The notes: a model not told the origin generated them from the sequence alone. A stretch of 12,070 nt of DNA from JBLNDG01 sp050261415 (GCA_050261415.1 JBLNDG010000235.1:1-12070); one strand, 5' to 3'; positions 1 to 7,691 are shown, counted from the stretch's first letter. A program made the numbers and translations.

Positions 1-1527
1 GTCATTCAGTTGTTTCTGAACTATTGAATTAATGTCCTTTACTTCTTTTGAATCAGGATGCGTTGTAAAACCGGTTATATACCATTTGTCATTATACTTT
101 ACGAGTTCAATAGAGTTTATATAGAATAATCCGAGGTTAACCGAGGCTTTGCCTCCGTTTATTTTTATATCCTTGAATGTAATTGTAGGAGGAATATAGG
201 ATTCCTTCTGGTGAGCCGGAAGCGGCATATTGAATCTCTTGTAATCAATAAGCTTGTTTTCCAATGCTTCCTGGGGTATTGGAACATAGGTATTTATATA
301 AATTTCCTTGGCCCTTTCTTCATACCTCTCATAACTGTCGCTGGATTTGTAATCCAGCTGGTACATCTTTAGTATTGTGGATTTAATTCCGAACAGGTCT
401 GCATCGTCATTTCTATCTTCTTTATTATATAGTCTTAAATCCCTGGTATCCGCAACCACGCTATTCCTGCCGTAATTGCTGACAATGTAAAGCTTATCCT
501 CTGCAGGGCTTAAGTAGAATGTTGGTGAGTTGAGCTTTATGGGCGTTTTTATCAAAGTATCGGGATTAACCTTAACGAGAACATACCTGAAACGGCTGTC
601 GGGATCCGAGTTCAAAGTTGTATAAAAAATATCCCCGGAGGATTTGGCTATATATGTGGAGTATATGGGGCCGTTTTCGATGGTTTTGCTTTCCAGCGTC
701 TTGAGGTTTACAATATTTAAGCCATACATGAAATCCTTTGTGTACACCAGGCTTGTGTCGTCGGAATCCATATAAATACCGTTGGCAATGCTGGTATAGC
801 TCTTTGTGGTGAAATCATAAAAGGCTATCATATCGTTATATTCTTTATTTTTCATCTGTACTATATAGTTCTTATCGTCGAGCTTGGTTTTTATAAAGGG
901 CGTATAACTGTCCACCGCGATTGAGATGAATTCTTTCGAGGCAATATCAAATTCCATCCGCGTATTAATCATCAATCTTTTTGAATCCATTGACCAGCTA
1001 ACAGAATCATAAGTATTACGCTTGTCGCCAGATATGATTTTTTGAAGCTGGCCGTTTGTTGTATCATATACGTAAATATTACTGGTGCCGTCAATAAAGG
1101 AAAGCAGCTTTCCGGTTTCATCAAATCTGAAATCTTTTATAGACGGAAACTTGCCGAGAACTTTTGAGTCCTTCTTTTCAGTATCGATTACCTGCAGGGA
1201 TATCTCCTGTATCATATTTCCGGTTACTGTTTTGCTGTTTATCAAATCAAACTCGGGATTATTAACAAATTCAAAAGCAAAAACCATCCTGTAATCAGGG
1301 GACACCGTAAGTGGTATCAGTTTCGGATCGATTTTCTTTACGGCTTCACTGTATTTGTCGACCGGATATTTCCTTGCTTTGAAATTGAGGTGCTCATAGA
1401 CTGATTTATCCGGAGTCGTCTTTTCATTTTGGTTGTCGTTTTCCAGTACTACCAGATGACCTTGCTTTATGGTGCAGCCGGTGAGCAGGAACGAAACAAG
1501 TATGAGCATTGTTACTATCTTTTTCAT
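1..1527 (-). CDS. Propeller-like lipoprotein downstream of a two-component system (3' end cut by window edge)
   Basis: The reading frame is open from the ATG at 1527 to the window edge (509 codons, no stop), so the C-terminus is missing. The start is preceded by GGAGGA five bases upstream. Residues 1-18 form a lipoprotein signal: Lys-Lys, a hydrophobic stretch, then lipobox L-T-G-C with Cys18 as the predicted lipidated residue, so the protein should sit on the outer face of the cytoplasmic membrane. Residues about 55-360 contain repeated beta-strand units with WD40/TolB-like phrases (SPDYRMVFAF, FDETGKLLSFIDG, SWSMDSKRLMINT, LSPAEDKLYIVSN), suggesting a beta-propeller. The last visible part, about 400-509, ends in a strand pattern (VKYNDKWYITGF) seen in NTF2-like folds. 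It is the third gene of the operon, 24 bases after the kinase stop. I infer that it modulates or senses for the kinase. Family membership is inferred from pattern only, and the role is unproven. Confidence 0.65.
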   Translation of the reverse strand, partial: MKKIVTMLILVSFLLTGCTIKQGHLVVLENDNQNEKTTPDKSVYEHLNFKARKYPVDKYSEAVKKIDPKLIPLTVSPDYRMVFAFEFVNNPEFDLINSKTVTGNMIQEISLQVIDTEKKDSKVLGKFPSIKDFRFDETGKLLSFIDGTSNIYVYDTTNGQLQKIISGDKRNTYDSVSWSMDSKRLMINTRMEFDIASKEFISIAVDSYTPFIKTKLDDKNYIVQMKNKEYNDMIAFYDFTTKSYTSIANGIYMDSDDTSLVYTKDFMYGLNIVNLKTLESKTIENGPIYSTYIAKSSGDIFYTTLNSDPDSRFRYVLVKVNPDTLIKTPIKLNSPTFYLSPAEDKLYIVSNYGRNSVVADTRDLRLYNKEDRNDDADLFGIKSTILKMYQLDYKSSDSYERYEERAKEIYINTYVPIPQEALENKLIDYKRFNMPLPAHQKESYIPPTITFKDIKINGGKASVNLGLFYINSIELVKYNDKWYITGFTTHPDSKEVKDINSIVQKQLND

Positions 1528-1551
1528 GGCTCTCCTCCAATTTGTAAGTAA

Positions 1552-2955
1552 TTAGAGTGTAATGGTAATACTGGTTCCTTTTCCGGGACGGCTGTCAATC
1601 CTGATATTACCATTATGTTTGTCAATGATTTCCTTTGCTATGGAAAGTCCTAATCCCCAGCCCTCTATCTGGCTGTTCCTGGATTGATCCACTTTATAGT
1701 AAGGTTCGAATACATTTTCCAGATCTTTCTCCTCTATTCCACAGCCGTAATCTGTAATAACAAGGGTTATTTTTTCATCTTTTTTCAGAGTAATGTCTAT
1801 AACGGGAGACTTGCTGTACTTGATACTATTATCGATTATATTTATAATTACCTGCTTGAAAAGGTCCGGATCGATTTTACAGTTTATATTCTCAAGATCT
1901 AGCTTGCAAGAGGTATTGTACCTTTTCAATTTATACTGCATTGAATCGCAGGTATCCTCAATAAGCTTTTTCAAATTGGTATCCGCTTTATTTATTTCAA
2001 AGCTGTAGTTCTTGAGCTTTGAAAGCTCCAGCAGGCTTTCCATCATTTTCAGCATTCTTTTTCCTTCTGAGGTGATGTAAAAAAGGCTTTTGTCCCTTAC
2101 CTCTTCATCGTCCGTTTTCCATAGGAGCTCCGCATAGCCGAGTATTGTTGTGAGGGGAGTCCTTATTTCATGGGTAAAATTATCAAAGAAATACTTTTGT
2201 TTTTCCTTTTCGTAATGCAGCTTGTTTATCATATCCTTTATGCTGTCGGCCATAGAGTTGAAGGTGGAAGACAGTTCCCCCGTTTCATCCTGCGCAGCCA
2301 CTTCAGCCCTGCATTCAAAGTTCCCTTCGGAAAACTGTTTTGTAACATCATTGAGCTTTTTTATCGGATACGTTATCCTGTTGGATATTATAGTGCTTCC
2401 CAACATAATAAGTATTGCAGACAATATACCGGTGAATATGAACATTTTTATGGTATTGCTTCTCATGTTATCCGCTTCTGTAAGGTCATAGATAAACCCA
2501 AGGGAATATAAATACCTGTTTCCTATGTTTACGGGAACTGCATAATAAAGCTCCCTCTTATTACCCTTCTTAATAAAGTAAGCCCTGTTATTTTTAAAGG
2601 TTTCCTTGATTTCCGGCCTTATCTCAACCTTGGAGCTGGTTGTTATTTCAGAGTCGCCAAGCAGTTCATTACCGTAGTAAATCTGCACCCTGCACTTGAC
2701 AGAATCCTTCAGGACTGCGGAGAGATAGTTTGCGTAGGTATCCATAATGGCTGGAACCTCAAAAACATTGGCGGTTTTGCTCAGGGCATACTGTTCAATA
2801 TATATGGCTGAGTAATTGCCTTGGCTTTCGAGGTATTGAAGAGTGGTACGCAGGTTATAATCATCAGTTATTTTTGTAATTATTGCACAAAGCAAAATGA
2901 GCATGAAAAATAGCGCACCTACGTTGAGGGCGATGATTTTTTGCTTTAGCTTCAT
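1552..2955 (-). CDS. Membrane sensor histidine kinase, HAMP/HisKA/HATPase
   Basis: The protein has 467 residues. TM1 is about 7-29, an extracytoplasmic sensor region of roughly 140 residues follows, and TM2 is about 169-190. A HAMP linker (about 191-245, with P197 and the DETGELSSTFNSMADSI phrase) leads to HisKA with the phospho-acceptor H262 in FTHEIRTPL. The ATPase domain shows an N box (IIDNSIKYS, N376), a G1 box (DYGCG, D402), an F box (FEPYYKVD) and a G2 box (GWGLGLSIA, about 432-440). All catalytic boxes are present, so it should be an active kinase. The ATG at 2955 overlaps the regulator stop as ATGA and has GAGGTG seven bases upstream, so translation is probably coupled. The sensor region matches no domain I can name, so the signal is unknown. 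It is a typical ResE/PhoR-like Firmicutes kinase, but the sequence does not justify a gene symbol. Confidence 0.95.
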   Translation of the reverse strand: MKLKQKIIALNVGALFFMLILLCAIITKITDDYNLRTTLQYLESQGNYSAIYIEQYALSKTANVFEVPAIMDTYANYLSAVLKDSVKCRVQIYYGNELLGDSEITTSSKVEIRPEIKETFKNNRAYFIKKGNKRELYYAVPVNIGNRYLYSLGFIYDLTEADNMRSNTIKMFIFTGILSAILIMLGSTIISNRITYPIKKLNDVTKQFSEGNFECRAEVAAQDETGELSSTFNSMADSIKDMINKLHYEKEKQKYFFDNFTHEIRTPLTTILGYAELLWKTDDEEVRDKSLFYITSEGKRMLKMMESLLELSKLKNYSFEINKADTNLKKLIEDTCDSMQYKLKRYNTSCKLDLENINCKIDPDLFKQVIINIIDNSIKYSKSPVIDITLKKDEKITLVITDYGCGIEEKDLENVFEPYYKVDQSRNSQIEGWGLGLSIAKEIIDKHNGNIRIDSRPGKGTSITITL

Positions 2956-3623
2956 ATTTGCACCTCAAATTTATAACCGATGCCAAAGACAGTTTTGATG
3001 AAAAAATTATATTTGCCGAGCTTTTTTCTGAGTCTTTGCACATGCATGTCCACTGTCCTGCTGTCTCCTATATACTCAAAATTCCATACGAGCTCCAGTA
3101 GGTTTTCTCTGGAAAATACTTTTCTCTGATTTTCCACAAAAATCAGGAGCAGTTCATACTCCTTGGGTGTAAGCAAAAGCTCCTCTCCATCTATATAAAC
3201 CTGCCGTTCCTCTGTATTTATTGTGATTGGGCCGCTTATAATGGTTGATTCATCTTTACTTCCGAATTTGTCAATTCTTCTTAGGACAGTTTTAATTCTT
3301 GCCGACAGCTCCCTGCTGTCGAAAGGTTTTGTTATGTAATCATCTGCCCCTAACTCCAGACCGTAAAGCTTGTCCTTAATATCGTTCTTTGCGGTCAGCA
3401 TGATTATCGGGATGCTTAGACTCTGGAGCTTTTTGCATATCTCAAATCCATTTATGTCAGGAAGCATTATATCCAGTATTATAAGATCAGGGTTTAGCAC
3501 GGGTGCTACTTTTAAGGCCTGCTGGCCTGTATAGCAGACACATGTCTCAAAGCCCTCCAGTTCAAGGTTTATTCTTATAAGGTCAACAATAGCGGGTTCA
3601 TCATCTACAATTAGAATCTTCAC
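2952..3623 (-). CDS. OmpR/PhoB-family response regulator
   Basis: The protein has 223 residues, normal for the family. The receiver domain (1-about 118) shows the acidic pair D7/D8, phosphorylation site D51 (LIILDIMLP), T77 (IIMLTAK) and K99 (DDYITKPF). A linker follows, then a winged-helix DNA-binding domain (about 128-223) with LTPKEYELL, the recognition-helix region RTVDMHVQRLRKKL and the C-terminal hairpin FGIGYKF. I chose the GTG start at 3623 because the receiver begins VKILIVDDE, as expected, and a Shine-Dalgarno-like AGGGCAGGTG lies upstream. The same frame stays open upstream to 4121, but that part runs antisense into the MATE gene and resembles no receiver. It is the first gene of the minus-strand operon and overlaps the kinase start by four bases. 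It is presumably phosphorylated by that kinase. The regulon is unknown. The divergent MATE gene and its own operon are the obvious first candidates. Confidence 0.96.
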   Translation of the reverse strand: MKILIVDDEPAIVDLIRINLELEGFETCVCYTGQQALKVAPVLNPDLIILDIMLPDINGFEICKKLQSLSIPIIMLTAKNDIKDKLYGLELGADDYITKPFDSRELSARIKTVLRRIDKFGSKDESTIISGPITINTEERQVYIDGEELLLTPKEYELLLIFVENQRKVFSRENLLELVWNFEYIGDSRTVDMHVQRLRKKLGKYNFFIKTVFGIGYKFEVQI

Positions 3624-3686
3624 TATATACACCTGCCCTATGGATTTGCTTTTATGGCTTAACAATATTTTATCACAAAAGGTTCC

Positions 3687-3718
3687 ATATAAAAAACCCA
3701 AGTTGTATACAAATTGTA
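3687..3718 (-). promoter_or_regulatory. Possible response-regulator box and -10 for the two-component operon
   Basis: TTGTA occurs at 3703-3707 and again at 3714-3718, start to start 11 bp, one helical turn apart, as in OmpR/PhoB-type direct-repeat boxes. The first copy is also part of a perfect 10-bp palindrome, TTGTATACAA (3703-3712). On the minus strand a weak -10-like TTATAT (plus 3687-3692) lies about 10 bases downstream, so the repeat would cover the -35 position of a promoter for the regulator gene (GTG at 3623). No good -35 is present, which would fit an activated promoter. This is a short motif in AT-rich DNA and could be chance. Confidence 0.3.
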
Positions 3719-3820
3719 ACATTGCATAATATCCAACAGGAATTGATGTATCTAAGTTAGACAAGGGTAAAATTTTATGTGGAAAACAATAGCAGTAAGC
3801 GTTAAAATAGATGTATACTA

Positions 3821-3876
3821 GTGCAAAAACCACGAACTTCAACTGGTGCAAAATGTTGAAGTTATGGTTTTTGCAT
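3821..3876. repeat. Long imperfect inverted repeat before the MATE gene
   Basis: Arms at 3822-3843 and 3855-3875 are reverse complements except for one small mismatch/bulge (CG against T). They begin TGCAAAAACCA and end AACTTCAAC, with an 11-base loop that itself contains another TGCAAAA. It has no T-run at the 3' side and so does not look like a terminator. A -10-like TATACT (3814-3819) lies just upstream, so the structure could fold in the leader RNA of the MATE gene (ATG at 3934), or it could be a dyad operator. A good -35 for that -10 was not found. The structure is certain; its role is inferred. Confidence 0.8.
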
Positions 3877-3885
3877 ATAAGCATG

Positions 3886-3913
3886 CAAAAATATTTGTGA
3901 AACAAAATATTTG
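3886..3913. repeat. Two tandem CAAA-N3/4-TTTG near-palindromes
   Basis: CAAAAATATTTG (3886-3897) and CAAAATATTTG (3903-3913) are near-identical, each a small dyad of form CAAA...TTTG, spaced 17 bp start to start. They lie 20-48 bases before the MATE start codon, where a repressor would block transcription or ribosome loading. No regulator gene of the TetR, MarR or MerR type is in the window. The sites are short and AT-rich, so chance is possible. Confidence 0.4.
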
Positions 3914-3933
3914 AGGCACTGATGGGTGATTGA

Positions 3934-5301
3934 ATGATAAGACTAAAGGCTGATGACAATAATATTCTGAAGGGTATATTGACCCTGTCCATTCCGACAA
4001 TGATAGGCATGCTGTTTGAAACCTTGTACGATATAATCAACATGGCATGGGTGGGCAGGCTGTCGGTAAGTTCTGTTGCGGCAGTAACAATATTTGCCAC
4101 GGTATGGTGGATATTGAACATCGTGAATGATATAGTCGGAACCAGTTCTGTATCAATAATAGCAAGGTTCTATGGCTCGGGGGACAGGGAAAGGACAGTT
4201 GAAGCCATAGAGCAGACTATAATATTCAAATTCCTGCTTGCACTAATTGTCGGTCTGGTTTTCAGCTTCTGCATTCCATACGTACTAAGCCCCCTTGCAA
4301 GCAGCAAGGAAGTACTGGAGCTTGCTGTAGTATTCGGCAGAATAAGGCTCTTGACTCTTCCGCTTGCCTTTTCCTCCTATACTGTGAATACAGCACTGAG
4401 GTGTATAGGCGATGCGCGGAAGCCGTTGTATATTATGGCCTTTTCATCAATATTGAATATTATACTTGACCCAATACTGATTTTTGATAAAATTCCGTTT
4501 ATAGGGTTCAAAGGAGCTGGGCTTGGGATAGCCGGGGCTGCATATGCTACGGTTTTCTGCCAGACCGTAGCCTTTATCATAGGATTATATATTCTTATGT
4601 CAGGAAAAACCTTTGTGAAGATATCCTTCAAAAGAGGGATTTACTTTGTGAAAGAGATTGATATAAAGCTTTTGACCATAGGATTCCCAACAGGGCTGGA
4701 AGGTTTACTCAGGAATATAGGCAGTTTCGTCATAATGCGGTTTATATCAGTATATGGAGTAGGTGTTGTTGCAGCTTTCGGCATATGCACCAGGATTGTC
4801 AACCTTATTGCCATGCCTGTTTTCGGTTTGGAAATGGGGACCAGTGTAATAGTAGGGCAAAGCCTTGGCTCCGGTGATTGCGGAAGGGCAGAAAAAGCAG
4901 GTTTTCTTACTACGCGCATTGCGTTTGGCTTGATGCTTTTGGCAGGACTGTTGTTTGTATCGCTGCCGGACTACATCATGAATATTTTTACAACAAATTA
5001 TGAAATAATAAAAATTGGAGCAACCTATTTGCGGTTTTTTGCAGCAGCTGCTCTTGTTATGGGCCCTGCTACAGCCCTTGCATCCATTCTTTTTGGAGCA
5101 GGAGACAATGTTCCTTCAATGCTGGGTGCATTGTTCTCCATCTGGGTGGTTCAGATACCGCTGATCTTTGTTTTCGTTTACCTGCTGCACCTGAAGGTTG
5201 AATGGTTGTGGGCGACATATATTGCTGCTTATGCGGTGCAGCTGTTGATAATAGCATTTTTCGTCAAGAGGGGAACCTGGAAGGATAAGTGCGTACTATA
5301 G
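3934..5301 (+). CDS. MATE-family multidrug/cation efflux transporter
   Basis: The protein has 455 residues, the usual size for multidrug and toxin extrusion exporters, which pump organic cations or drugs out using a Na+ or H+ gradient. It has about twelve hydrophobic segments in two homologous halves. Family phrases are visible in both: LSIPTMIGMLFETLYDIINMAWVG near the start (written here as hydrophobic helix 1, about 16-39), LDPILIF at the end of an N-half helix, then GFPTGLEGLLRN opening the second half, and ILFGAGD near the C-terminus. The ATG at 3934 has GGGTGAT just upstream. It diverges from the response-regulator operon across a palindrome-rich region of about 310 bases, and is followed 32 bases later by the peptidase gene with no terminator between, so the two are probably co-transcribed. 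The substrate cannot be read from sequence. Confidence in the family is high. Confidence 0.93.
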   Translation: MIRLKADDNNILKGILTLSIPTMIGMLFETLYDIINMAWVGRLSVSSVAAVTIFATVWWILNIVNDIVGTSSVSIIARFYGSGDRERTVEAIEQTIIFKFLLALIVGLVFSFCIPYVLSPLASSKEVLELAVVFGRIRLLTLPLAFSSYTVNTALRCIGDARKPLYIMAFSSILNIILDPILIFDKIPFIGFKGAGLGIAGAAYATVFCQTVAFIIGLYILMSGKTFVKISFKRGIYFVKEIDIKLLTIGFPTGLEGLLRNIGSFVIMRFISVYGVGVVAAFGICTRIVNLIAMPVFGLEMGTSVIVGQSLGSGDCGRAEKAGFLTTRIAFGLMLLAGLLFVSLPDYIMNIFTTNYEIIKIGATYLRFFAAAALVMGPATALASILFGAGDNVPSMLGALFSIWVVQIPLIFVFVYLLHLKVEWLWATYIAAYAVQLLIIAFFVKRGTWKDKCVL

Positions 5302-5333
5302 GCGCAGAACAAATAAAGAAGTGGGGGATTACA

Positions 5334-7145
5334 ATGACAAAAAACAGTTCAAGTATTCCAAAACGGGATGAAATTCAGGAACAGTATAAATGGAGGCTTG
5401 AAGATATTTATGCTTCCAATGAACTGTGGGAGAAGGATTATCAGAAGATCAAAGAGATGGCTGACAAGCTTCTTCCATATAAGGACAGCATGGCCGATAA
5501 TTCGGGTAAATTGCTTGAATGTCTGAACTTAAGTACTGACATGACCAGGCTTTTTGAAAAGGTATACGTCTATGCACACATGCGGAGCCATGAAGATAGT
5601 ACAAACTCGTACTACCAGGGTCTTGCTGACCGTGCAGATTCCTTGGGCGTTGCGGTATCCAGCTCAAATTCCTTTGTAGTACCGGGAATACTTGATATAC
5701 CCGATGAGAAACTGGAAGGATTTCTTAAGGAAAGTGAAGGGTTAAGGTTCTATAAAAAGTTTCTTGATGAAATAAGAAGAATGAAGCCCCATGTATTGAA
5801 TGCCGGTGAGGAGCAGCTTCTTGCAATGGCAGGGGAAATGGCCAAAGCCCCTGAAACTATTTTCGGAATGCTGAACAATGCTGATATAAAGTTCCCTTAT
5901 ATTAAGGATGAAAAAGGAAATGAAGTTGAGCTTACAAAGGGCAGGTATCTGCAATTCATGGAGAGTGATGACAGACGGGTCAGAAAAGATGCCTTTGATG
6001 CGTTGTATAGCACATACCTAAAGCAGAAGAATACTCTTGCCGCCCTTTTGAATGCAAATGTGAAGGCGGATATATTCAGCGCCAGGGTAAGAAAATACGG
6101 CTCCGCCAGGGAAGAGTCGCTTTTTGCCGACAATGTGCCGGTTGAAGTATACGATAATCTTATAAAGGCAATACACGATAATCTGGACCTGATGTACAGG
6201 TATGTCAGAATAAGAAAGAAAATGCTCGGTGTCGATGAACTGCACATGTATGATCTTTATGTACCGATGGTAAAGGAAGTGAAGCTGGAAATACCCTTTG
6301 AGGAGGCCAAGAAAACTGTTAAAGAAGGACTGCAGGTACTGGGCGCAAACTATATGAGGGATCTTGAAAAGGGCTTGAACTCCGGCTGGATTGATGTATA
6401 TGAGAATGAAGGTAAAAGGAGCGGTGCATATTCATGGGGCTGCTATGATTCCCATCCCTATGTGCTGCTGAACCATACCGATACGTTGAACCATATGTTC
6501 ACTTTAGCTCACGAGATGGGGCATGCCCTGCACAGCTACTATTCCGACAGCAGCCAGCCGTATATATATGCGCAGTATAAGATATTTGTAGCTGAGGTGG
6601 CATCAACACTTAACGAATCCCTGTTAATGAACCATCTTTTAAAGAATACAAAGGATAAAACTGAAAAGATGTATCTGCTGAACTACTTCATGGAACAATT
6701 CAGGACAACAGTATACCGACAGACCATGTTTGCCGAATTCGAAAAGCTGATACATGAAAAGGCCGAAGCCGGGGAAGCATTGACAGCAGACAATCTGTGT
6801 TCGATATACAGGGATTTGAATATTAAGTATTACGGCCCTGATATAGTGGCGGATGATTATATTGATATGGAATGGGCAAGGATTCCGCATTTCTATACCA
6901 GCTTTTATGTATATAAATATGCAACGGGCTTCTCGGCAGCCATATCAATCTCGCAGCAGATACTTAATGAAGGGCAGCCGGCAGTGGACAGATACCTGAA
7001 GTTCCTGCAAAGCGGCGGTTCCGACTACCCGATAGAGCTTTTAAAGATTGCCAATGTTGATATGTCGACGAAGGAACCTGTGGAAAATGCCCTGAAGGTG
7101 TTCGGAAGCCTGCTTGACCAGATGGAAGAACTACTGGAAAAATAG
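5334..7145 (+). CDS. pepF: Oligoendopeptidase F (M3B zinc metallopeptidase)
   Basis: The protein has 603 residues, the normal PepF length. It hydrolyses short peptides (roughly 7-17 residues) in the cytoplasm, in peptide turnover. An all-helical N-terminal oligopeptidase-F domain spans about 115-185. The M3 catalytic domain holds the zinc site HEMGH, with H393 and H397 as ligands, E394 as the catalytic base, and E421 in FVAEVASTLNE as the probable third ligand. The substrate-binding region YSWGCYDSHPYVLLN precedes it and IPHFYTSFYVYKYATG follows near the C-terminus, both typical of the family. No signal peptide is seen. I chose the ATG at 5334 because GTGGGGGAT lies just upstream and MTKN...IPKRDEI fits PepF N-termini. 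A GTG at 5289 is in frame but would overlap the MATE gene and has no ribosome site. No terminator hairpin follows the stop. Confidence 0.96.
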   Translation: MTKNSSSIPKRDEIQEQYKWRLEDIYASNELWEKDYQKIKEMADKLLPYKDSMADNSGKLLECLNLSTDMTRLFEKVYVYAHMRSHEDSTNSYYQGLADRADSLGVAVSSSNSFVVPGILDIPDEKLEGFLKESEGLRFYKKFLDEIRRMKPHVLNAGEEQLLAMAGEMAKAPETIFGMLNNADIKFPYIKDEKGNEVELTKGRYLQFMESDDRRVRKDAFDALYSTYLKQKNTLAALLNANVKADIFSARVRKYGSAREESLFADNVPVEVYDNLIKAIHDNLDLMYRYVRIRKKMLGVDELHMYDLYVPMVKEVKLEIPFEEAKKTVKEGLQVLGANYMRDLEKGLNSGWIDVYENEGKRSGAYSWGCYDSHPYVLLNHTDTLNHMFTLAHEMGHALHSYYSDSSQPYIYAQYKIFVAEVASTLNESLLMNHLLKNTKDKTEKMYLLNYFMEQFRTTVYRQTMFAEFEKLIHEKAEAGEALTADNLCSIYRDLNIKYYGPDIVADDYIDMEWARIPHFYTSFYVYKYATGFSAAISISQQILNEGQPAVDRYLKFLQSGGSDYPIELLKIANVDMSTKEPVENALKVFGSLLDQMEELLEK

Positions 7146-7157
7146 GATAAATTTCAT

Positions 7158-7186
7158 TTGAATTTTGTACATCTATGATATATAAT
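7158..7186 (+). promoter_or_regulatory. Sigma-A type promoter for the tRNA unit
   Basis: TTGAAT (7158-7163) and a consensus TATAAT (7181-7186) are separated by exactly 17 bases. Transcription should start near 7193, just before the tRNA-like sequence at 7201 and about 95 bases before the intact tRNA-Ala. Its position right after pepF shows that the tRNA unit has its own promoter. Confidence 0.8.
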
Positions 7187-7200
7187 AAATAATACAAAGT

Positions 7201-7260
7201 GAGCTTATAGCGCAGCTGGGAGCGCGAAATGTGCAACTTACGCACCCTCGGAAAAGCGAG
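7201..7260 (+). pseudogene. Degenerate tRNA-like sequence (5' half only)
   Basis: Bases 7201-7226 look like the 5' half of a tRNA: a 7-base acceptor-like strand, T8-A9, a perfect D-stem GCGC/GCGC enclosing AGCTGGGA with the invariant G18-G19, then G26. This closely matches the tRNA-Ala 89 bases downstream, and both copies are preceded by AAAGTGAG. After 7226 the pattern breaks. A 4-bp GTGC/GCAC hairpin (7231-7245) has a 7-base loop without U33, followed by a CTCG/CGAG hairpin (7247-7260), and there is no T-arm, no acceptor partner and no CCA. It is best read as a decayed duplicate or fusion product of a tRNA. It sits first behind a good promoter, so it is probably transcribed. Confidence 0.55.
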
Positions 7261-7289
7261 CCTGATAAAAAATTTAAAAGTGAGTATGT

Positions 7290-7366
7290 GGGCCTGTGGC
7301 GCAGCTGGGACGCGCGCTTGAATGGCATTCAAGAGGTCGAGGGTTCGATCCCCTTCAGGTCCACCA
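7290..7366 (+). tRNA. tRNA-Ala (anticodon GGC)
   Basis: Full cloverleaf. The acceptor GGGCCTG (7290-7296) pairs with CAGGTCC (7356-7362) and includes the G3:U70 pair that marks alanine tRNAs. The D-stem is GCGC/GCGC with a 9-base loop containing GGG. The anticodon stem CTTGA/TCAAG encloses ATGGCAT with anticodon GGC at 7324-7326, which reads GCC and GCU. The T-arm is GAGGG/CCCTT around TTCGATC, the discriminator is A7363, and CCA is encoded at 7364-7366. Confidence 0.98.
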
Positions 7367-7378
7367 AAACTGGAAGCA

Positions 7379-7412
7379 AACCTTGTAATCTATACGATTG
7401 CAGGTTTTTTTT
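7379..7412 (+). terminator. Rho-independent terminator of the tRNA unit
   Basis: The stem at 7379-7390 pairs with 7396-7406 (11 pairs, one bulged T, one G-U) around the loop TATAC, followed directly by eight Ts. It lies 12 bases after the tRNA-Ala CCA. The core CCTTGTAATC recurs in the terminator at 11964-11997. Confidence 0.9.
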
Positions 7413-7590
7413 ATTTTCAAGTTTTTGGTTAATTACCCGAAGTCATTTATTTTGAAGCTGGTATAGCTAATATATATCCTTATAAGTTCCTTAACAAATG
7501 AAATTAAAAAATCAAGAAAAGGTTATACCGATTAAGAAAATTAGAGAATATTATTGTGGAATAAGTACTGTGAAGCTTAAATGGGTATTC

Positions 7591-7619
7591 TTGCATAATC
7601 CTGCCTAAACGTATAGAAT
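7591..7619 (+). promoter_or_regulatory. Possible promoter for the broken gene cluster
   Basis: TTGCAT (7591-7596) and TAGAAT (7614-7619) have a 17-base spacer. It would give a leader of about 135 bases containing the two hairpins before the frame starting at 7764. AT-rich DNA produces such matches by chance, so confidence is moderate to low. Confidence 0.4.
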
Positions 7620-7647
7620 ATTTATAAAGCTATGTTCGCTGCAATAG

Positions 7648-7691
7648 ATTGAGTAATAAACTCAATAAGATAAACAAATACTTTTGTTTAT
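7648..7691 (+). repeat. Two adjacent small hairpins in the leader
   Basis: ATTGAGT/ACTCAAT (7648-7654 with 7660-7666, loop of five) is followed by a perfect 9-bp ATAAACAAA/TTTGTTTAT pair (7670-7678 with 7683-7691, loop TACT). Neither is GC-rich nor followed by a T-run, so neither is a standard terminator. They could be operators or leader structures. Confidence 0.5.

Noticed and set aside
3624..4121. N-terminal extension of the response regulator frame to 4121
   Set aside because: It would overlap the MATE gene antisense and cross the intergenic repeats. A normal receiver start with a ribosome site exists at 3623.
5289..5333. GTG start for the peptidase at 5289
   Set aside because: It overlaps the end of the MATE gene, has no ribosome site, and the ATG at 5334 has one and gives the usual family length.
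7201..7366. Small CRISPR-like or riboswitch reading of the two repeated D-arm sequences
   Set aside because: There are only two copies and no regular spacers, and the repeat is explained by tRNA structure.
7231..7455. 74-codon open frame across the tRNA region
   Set aside because: It runs through the tRNA-Ala and its terminator, so it is chance coding.
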